Shown in pieces: positions 59,865 to 64,000 of a stretch of DNA of 64,000 bases; position 1 is the first letter of the stretch, and every line of letters begins with the position of its first letter. The stretch is from Salinarimonas ramus. GTDB taxonomy: Bacteria > Pseudomonadota > Alphaproteobacteria > Rhizobiales > Beijerinckiaceae. The position numbers were made by a program, and so were the translations under genes. Where the stretch lies: the NCBI RefSeq assembly GCF_014645695.1, contig NZ_BMMF01000001.1, positions 410,934 through 474,933 on the forward strand. Reading direction: 5' to 3'. The notes beneath the pieces are model-generated. The model was given only the letters and a program-made list of their open reading frames with translations. It was not told the DNA's origin and did no database searches.

Positions 59865-60890
59865 ATGCCGCTGACGCCCACCGCCCGTGACCTCGTCGCC
59901 GATCGCCGCGCCCGCTTGCGGCGCGTGCGGGACACCGTGACGATCGACGCCGACACGCATCCGAGCGACCCCGCCTCGTACCCGCCCGCACTCGCCGAGC
60001 GCGTCGCACGCGATCCAAACTACTGGCAAGGTCGGCCGGTAACGGGAGACGAACTCCTCCGTGAACTCGACCATGCCGGCGTCGACATGGCACTGTGCTG
60101 GCAGAACCCGGCCGTCACGGTCTACGGACGTGACACGGAAGAGAACCTCGACCGGCTCCTCGCCGCGAACCGCTATATCTTCCGCTTGGCTTCGGACCAT
60201 CCGGACCGCATCGTCCCGGGTGGCTGGACCGATCCGAAGGCGCTCGGCGTCGCCAACGCGATCCGGCTCGCGCAGATCTGCGTCGAGGAATTCGGCTTTC
60301 CCATCGTCAAGATGAACCCGGCGCAGAACGCCTATCCGATCACCGATCCGATCGTAGCGCAGACGGTGGACGCCATCGTCGCGCTCGGCGCCATCCCGAC
60401 GTTCCACTTCGGCGGAGACGGGCCCTATACGCCACCGGAGGGCTTCGCCTCAATCGCGGCACGCCATCCCGACCATCCGATCATCGGCGTGCACATGGGT
60501 GGCGGCGGGTCTCACTTCGTCGAGGGCGACGCGACTTACGTCGGGGCCCGCGAGATCGGCCTCGCGCACGAGAACATCTTCTATATTCTCAGCGCCAAAC
60601 GCGATACGCATATCGAAAGCGCCCTGATCACCTATCGCCTCGCCGGCCCGCGTGCCTGGCATCGGCTCGCGATCGGCTCGGACCTGCCGTACGGGCGGCC
60701 CACCTGGAACTTCGGCGGCATGCGCGCGATGCTCGCGGCGCTCGCCGACGGTTCGGGCTCCAACGATCCGCGGCTGCGCGAGAACCCGCACCTCTTCGAC
60801 GGCGACGCCGCCCGCGACGTGCTCGGGCGAAATTTCGCCGACCTGATCATCGCCGCCGACTCGCGCCTCCTCGGCGAGGCAACGGCATGA
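59865..60890 (+). CDS. Amidohydrolase family protein
   Basis: 341 residues. TIDADTHPSDP gives the first metal-ligand pair of the amidohydrolase-2 barrel, TFHFGGDGPY and GVHMGGGGSHF later His positions, and AIGSDLPYGRP the final Asp. DELLRELDHAGVDMALCWQNP is the usual inserted element. Such enzymes include decarboxylases and hydrolases of aromatic or cyclic acids. The gene precedes a TRAP transporter and overlaps its first gene by ATGA, so it very likely processes the imported compound. Confidence 0.88.
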   Translation: MPLTPTARDLVADRRARLRRVRDTVTIDADTHPSDPASYPPALAERVARDPNYWQGRPVTGDELLRELDHAGVDMALCWQNPAVTVYGRDTEENLDRLLAANRYIFRLASDHPDRIVPGGWTDPKALGVANAIRLAQICVEEFGFPIVKMNPAQNAYPITDPIVAQTVDAIVALGAIPTFHFGGDGPYTPPEGFASIAARHPDHPIIGVHMGGGGSHFVEGDATYVGAREIGLAHENIFYILSAKRDTHIESALITYRLAGPRAWHRLAIGSDLPYGRPTWNFGGMRAMLAALADGSGSNDPRLRENPHLFDGDAARDVLGRNFADLIIAADSRLLGEATA

Positions 60891-61390
60891 TCGACCTCCT
60901 CGACCGTGTCAGTTTCGGCGCCAACCGCGTGGCCGAATGGCTGCTCGCCCCGATCCTCGCGTTCCTGGCGGGGCTCCTCGTGATCTCCGTGTTTTCGCGA
61001 TACGTGTTCCACATCGCGATGGTCGATGCGGTCGAACTCACCCGCATCGCCTTCGTATGGGGGTGCTTCCTTGGTGCCGCCGTCGCGCTCCGTCGCGGGG
61101 CGCACGTTCGGGTGACGTTCCTCGCCGATCGGTTGCAAGAGCGCTGGCGGCCGCTCGGCATCCTGATGGCCAATGCCGCCTTCCTCGTCTTCGCCTGCCT
61201 CATGGTCTGGCACGGCTTCGCACTGGCCGATCGGATGCGGGTCACGACCCTCCCGACGCTCGGCATCGCTCAGACCTGGCTCTACGCGGCCCTTCCCGTC
61301 TCGGGCGCGTTGATGGTGCTCCACGCCACAGCCGGTCTCGCACGCGCCGGCGCGGATCTGCGCCGCGGTTTGATGGGAGCGCGGCCGTGA
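60887..61390 (+). CDS. TRAP transporter small permease, DctQ family
   Basis: 167 residues with four hydrophobic segments. DAVELTRIAFVWGCFLGAAVALRRGAHVRV is the DctQ core with the conserved E..R..FVWGCFLGAA pattern. It is coupled to the amidohydrolase by ATGA and to the DctM gene by GTGA. Confidence 0.92.
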   Translation: MIDLLDRVSFGANRVAEWLLAPILAFLAGLLVISVFSRYVFHIAMVDAVELTRIAFVWGCFLGAAVALRRGAHVRVTFLADRLQERWRPLGILMANAAFLVFACLMVWHGFALADRMRVTTLPTLGIAQTWLYAALPVSGALMVLHATAGLARAGADLRRGLMGARP

Positions 61391-62664
61391 TCGCCGCGAC
61401 GATCGTCCTGTTCGTGGTGCTCGTCCTCGTTTCGGCACCGCTCGCGGTGGCGCTCGGCCTCGCGATCACGGCGGGGCTCATCCTGTTCAGCCCCTTCCCG
61501 GCGGCGATCATGTTCCAGAAGATGGTCACGGGCATCGACAATTACGTGCTCGTCGCCATCCCGCTCTTCATCCTCGCCGGCAATCTGATGAACGCCGGCG
61601 GCATCACCGACAGGATCTTCCACTTCGTACGCCGTGTGATCGGCCATGTTCCGGGTGGTCTCGCGCACGCCAATGTAGGCTCCTCCGTGCTCTTCGCCGG
61701 CATGTCCGGCTCCGCCGTAGCCGACGCCGCCGGCATCGGTGCCGTCGAGATCAAGGCGATGCGCGACGCCGGCTACAAAACGGAATTCTCGGCTGCGGTG
61801 ACTGCGGCCTCCTCGGTGATCGGCCCGATCATCCCGCCGTCGATCCCCCTCATTCTCTACGGCGCCATCGCCGAGGTTTCGGTCGGGCGGCTGTTCGCGG
61901 CCGGGCTCGTCCCGGGTCTCGTCTTGGCGCTGACCCTCAGCGGCATGATCGTCTGGATGGCGCGCACGCACGCCTTCCCCCGCGATCCGCGGGCGAGCCT
62001 ATCCGAGGTATGGCGCGCATTTTCGAAGGCGTTCTTCGCCCTGATGACACCTGCGGTCATTCTCGTCGGCCTGATCGGTGGCGTATTCACGCCTACCGAA
62101 GCCGGCGCCGTCGCGGTCGCCTACGCGCTCTTTCTCGCCATGGTCGTCTACCGCGCGCTGAAGCCGCGCGACCTGCCGAAGGTGCTCGTCGAGACCATGG
62201 TCACGACGGCGATCGTCACCTTCATTATCTCGAACGTCTCGGCCTTCTCTTGGGCCCTCGTCGTCACCCGCTCGGGAGACGCCTTCGTGGATGCGATCCG
62301 CGCAGTCTCCGACGACCCGCTGCTCGTCCTTCTGCTGATCAATCTGCTACTGCTCGTCCTTGGTGCGCTGATCGAGTCCGGCGCCGTTCTCATCCTGATG
62401 ACGCCGTTGCTTCTGCCGCTGGCAACCTCGATGGGCGTCGATCCGGTGCACTTCGGCGTGATCATGGTGCTCAACCTGATGATCGGCTGCGCCACGCCGC
62501 CCGTCGGCATGAGCTTGTTCGTCACCGCGCACGTAGCCGGGATACCGGTCGAGCGGATGATGCGCGCGATCCTGCCGTTCCTCGTGCCGCTGATGATCTC
62601 GCTTCTCGCGGTCACCTACTGGCCGAGCCTCACCCTCACCGTGCCCTCGCTCTTGTTCGACTGA
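61387..62664 (+). CDS. TRAP transporter large permease, DctM family
   Basis: 425 residues from GTG 61387 (GTGA overlap). YVLVAIPLFILAGNLMNAGGITDRIF (about 52-77), AGMSGSAVADAAGIG, IGPIIPPSIPLILYG, GVFTPTEAGAVAVAYAL and GCATPPVGMSLFVTAHVAG are DctM hallmarks. It is not closely similar to the DctM at 19820. It imports an organic anion by sodium symport; the substrate is unknown. Confidence 0.93.
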   Translation: MIAATIVLFVVLVLVSAPLAVALGLAITAGLILFSPFPAAIMFQKMVTGIDNYVLVAIPLFILAGNLMNAGGITDRIFHFVRRVIGHVPGGLAHANVGSSVLFAGMSGSAVADAAGIGAVEIKAMRDAGYKTEFSAAVTAASSVIGPIIPPSIPLILYGAIAEVSVGRLFAAGLVPGLVLALTLSGMIVWMARTHAFPRDPRASLSEVWRAFSKAFFALMTPAVILVGLIGGVFTPTEAGAVAVAYALFLAMVVYRALKPRDLPKVLVETMVTTAIVTFIISNVSAFSWALVVTRSGDAFVDAIRAVSDDPLLVLLLINLLLLVLGALIESGAVLILMTPLLLPLATSMGVDPVHFGVIMVLNLMIGCATPPVGMSLFVTAHVAGIPVERMMRAILPFLVPLMISLLAVTYWPSLTLTVPSLLFD

Positions 62665-62679
62665 GGGGGCACGAAAAGA

Positions 62680-62697
62680 CCGGCCTTCAAGGGCCGG
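62680..62697 (+). promoter_or_regulatory. Small hairpin between DctM and the binding-protein gene
   Basis: CCGGCC-TTCAAG-GGCCGG is a perfect 6-bp stem with a 6-base loop, placed 22 bases before the binding-protein ATG and upstream of its GGGAGG ribosome site. It may protect the 5' end of a processed binding-protein transcript. Confidence 0.6.
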
Positions 62698-62719
62698 AGA
62701 GACCAACGGGAGGAACACC

Positions 62720-63694
62720 ATGTCGAACCGTCTCGCCGCACTTCTCGCTTCCGCAGGCGCCTTCGCGCTCGTCTCCGGCGCGGCCCTCGCACAGACGCCG
62801 CTCAAGATCGGCCACGGCCATTCCGACCAGCACTCGTTCCATCTCGCGATGGAGCGCTTCGCCGAGCTTCTCGAGGAGAAGGCGCCTGGCGCCTTCGACG
62901 TGCAGATCTTCCCGTCGGCGCAGCTCGGCTCCGAGCGCGAGATGCAGGAACAGCTCGCCCTCGGCAATCTCGAGATGACCGTCACCGGCGTGCTCGGCAT
63001 CTACGAGCCGAAGCTCGCGCTGCTCGAGCTGCCCTTCCTGTTCCGCGATCGCGAACACATCCTCGCCGCGCAGGATTCGGAAGCCGTCTCGAACCTCGCC
63101 GCGTCGCTGCCGGACAAGGGTCTGCGCCTCGTCGGCTTCGTCGAGAACGGCTTCCGCAACATCACCAACAATGTGCGACCGATCGAGACGCCGGCGGATG
63201 TCGACGGCCTGCAGATCCGCACGCCCGAGAACCCGGCGCAGATCGAGACCTTCCGCGCGCTCGGCGCGAGCCCCACGCCGATGCCGTTCTCGGAGCTCTA
63301 CGCGGCGCTGCGCCAGGGTGTCGTCGACGGCCAGGAAAATCCGCTCCAGAACATCTACGACGGCAAGCTCTTCGAAGTGCAGGAGCATCTGGCGCTCACC
63401 GGTCACATCTACAACTCCGCCTACATCGTCGCTTCCGAAGGCTGGCTGCAAGGCCTTTCCGAGGAGGAGCGCACCGCCGTGCTTGAGGCGGCAGAAGAGG
63501 CGGGCAACTGGCAATTCGAATATATCGCCGCGCGCGATGAAGAATTGTTGAGCGCACTGGAAGAAGCCGGCATGCGAGTCACGCGTCCCGATCGCCAACC
63601 CTTCGTCGACGCGACGCAGCCCGCTTACGACGTATTTTACGAGCGCTTCGGCGATGATGCACGCACGTTCGTCGAGGCGATCCGCGCGCTCTGA
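62720..63694 (+). CDS. TRAP transporter substrate-binding protein, DctP family
   Basis: 324 residues. Signal peptide MSNRLAALLASAGAFALVSGAALA, before QTPLKIGHGHSDQHSFHLAMERFAELLEEK. GAFDVQIFPSAQLGSEREMQEQLALGNLEMTV and the carboxylate-binding-type Arg in DGLQIRTPENP, then AALRQGVVDGQENPLQNIYDGKLFEVQEHLALTGH, are DctP blocks. It is last in the operon enzyme-Q-M-P, unlike the P-Q-M order at 19820-22611. It is flanked by hairpins on both sides. Confidence 0.93.
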   Translation: MSNRLAALLASAGAFALVSGAALAQTPLKIGHGHSDQHSFHLAMERFAELLEEKAPGAFDVQIFPSAQLGSEREMQEQLALGNLEMTVTGVLGIYEPKLALLELPFLFRDREHILAAQDSEAVSNLAASLPDKGLRLVGFVENGFRNITNNVRPIETPADVDGLQIRTPENPAQIETFRALGASPTPMPFSELYAALRQGVVDGQENPLQNIYDGKLFEVQEHLALTGHIYNSAYIVASEGWLQGLSEEERTAVLEAAEEAGNWQFEYIAARDEELLSALEEAGMRVTRPDRQPFVDATQPAYDVFYERFGDDARTFVEAIRAL

Positions 63695-63717
63695 TCGCCA
63701 ACAGCTGAACAGGTTTC

Positions 63718-63748
63718 GGTCCGGCACGCGGAGAACGCGTGCCGGACC
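63718..63748 (+). terminator. Probable terminator of the amidohydrolase/TRAP operon
   Basis: GGTCCGGCACGCG-GAGAA-CGCGTGCCGGACC, a perfect 13-bp stem with a 5-base loop, lies 24 bases after the last stop. There is no T-run, common for terminators in GC-rich genomes. It could equally stabilise the 3' end of the binding-protein message. Confidence 0.7.
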
Positions 63749-63962
63749 TACGGACTCTCCGCGACGGCGCAAATCTCGCTATCGGCCGGGAAGTCTTCGA
63801 GTGACGGACGACTCGGAAGCGGCGTGCACTGGCCACGTCTACGAGCGTGCTGCTCGACGAAGACGACAGTCATAATCGAGCCGAAGTCAGCTCCCGGCCG
63901 AGGCCGTGTGGAAACGCCCTCGAATATGCTAAGCTTCAGCTCTCTACACGGGGAGCTTCGGG

Positions 63963-64000
63963 ATGGGGCGTTTCGTCGAGGGCCAGGATCGCCGGCAGGC
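63963..64000 (+). mobile_element. IS1182-family transposase, 5' end (partial)
   Basis: The last 38 bases open a frame MGRFVEGQDRRQA that runs off the window. This is the standard opening of IS1182-type transposases (MxRFVEGEDRxQxTLLPE). GGGAGCTTCGGG precedes the ATG. The upstream 63850-63962 region may contain the terminal repeat, but it cannot be defined without the other end. Confidence 0.7.

Noticed and set aside
1..64000. tRNA, rRNA and riboswitch search by eye
   Set aside because: No cloverleaf-like tRNA, rRNA segment or known riboswitch core was recognised; a covariance-model scan would be decisive and was not available.

Overview
The window comes from a very GC-rich chromosome (judged by eye, not counted). 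The gene content points to an alphaproteobacterium, probably of the Hyphomicrobiales/Rhizobiales type. The reasons are dense ABC and TRAP uptake operons, many MurR/RpiR and LysR regulators, a rhizobial-type IS66 remnant, Tat-exported binding proteins, and ATGA/GTGA start-stop overlaps in nearly every operon. The taxonomy is an inference and was not tested.

Layout. (1) 1-4367: the end of a branched-chain-amino-acid/amide type ABC operon (binding protein, two permeases; the rest lies left of the window) with a divergent RpiR regulator. (2) 4439-11887: rpiR + dipeptide-type ABC transporter (A,B,C,D,F) + alpha/beta hydrolase, all on the minus strand. (3) 12046-19796: an SDR whose catalytic Tyr appears replaced, a divergent FAD amine/amino-acid oxidoreductase, and a second dipeptide-type transporter. 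(4) 19820-22611: a TRAP transporter. (5) 22850-25375: a nitric-oxide-stress-like module (DoxX-like/DUF305 membrane fusion, group III truncated haemoglobin, NsrR) around a 19-bp palindrome. (6) 25432-33843: a fossil ABC ATPase tail, a LysR regulator, and a third dipeptide-type transporter ending in an amidase. (7) 34256-37473: hydrolase, MFS exporter, and two half-size permeases. (8) 37690-38550: a decayed IS66. (9) 38555-46730: a second LIV-type transporter combined with a Tm-1-like protein, a PEP-hydrolase-like TIM barrel, an SRPBCC protein and an AraC regulator. (10) 46.8-52.95 kb: a scrap zone with pieces of two siderophore genes, a truncated GGDEF/EAL protein and an IS256 piece, between intact small genes (LysR/aldolase/cupin, lone response regulator, OhrR). 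(11) 52991-58399: an RND efflux pair and a Tat-exported dienelactone hydrolase. (12) 58673-63694: LysR, amidohydrolase and a second TRAP transporter. (13) 63963-64000: the start of an IS1182-family transposase.

How it works together. Seven separate solute-uptake systems (two LIV-type, three dipeptide-type, two TRAP) lie in 64 kb. Each has its own binding protein, and most are paired with a local regulator and one or a few catabolic enzymes (hydrolase, amidase, FAD oxidase, SDR, amidohydrolase, aldolase). This looks like a plug-in uptake and catabolism island for amides, peptides, opine-like amines and organic acids. Exact substrates cannot be read from the sequence. Perfect GC-rich hairpins recur right after four binding-protein genes, three of them inside operons, which suggests a shared way of making more binding protein than permease.

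The most novel-looking block is the Tm-1/PEP-hydrolase/SRPBCC/LIV/AraC cluster. Next come the DoxX-DUF305 fusion under probable NsrR control and the split permease pair. No tRNA, rRNA or CRISPR array was seen.
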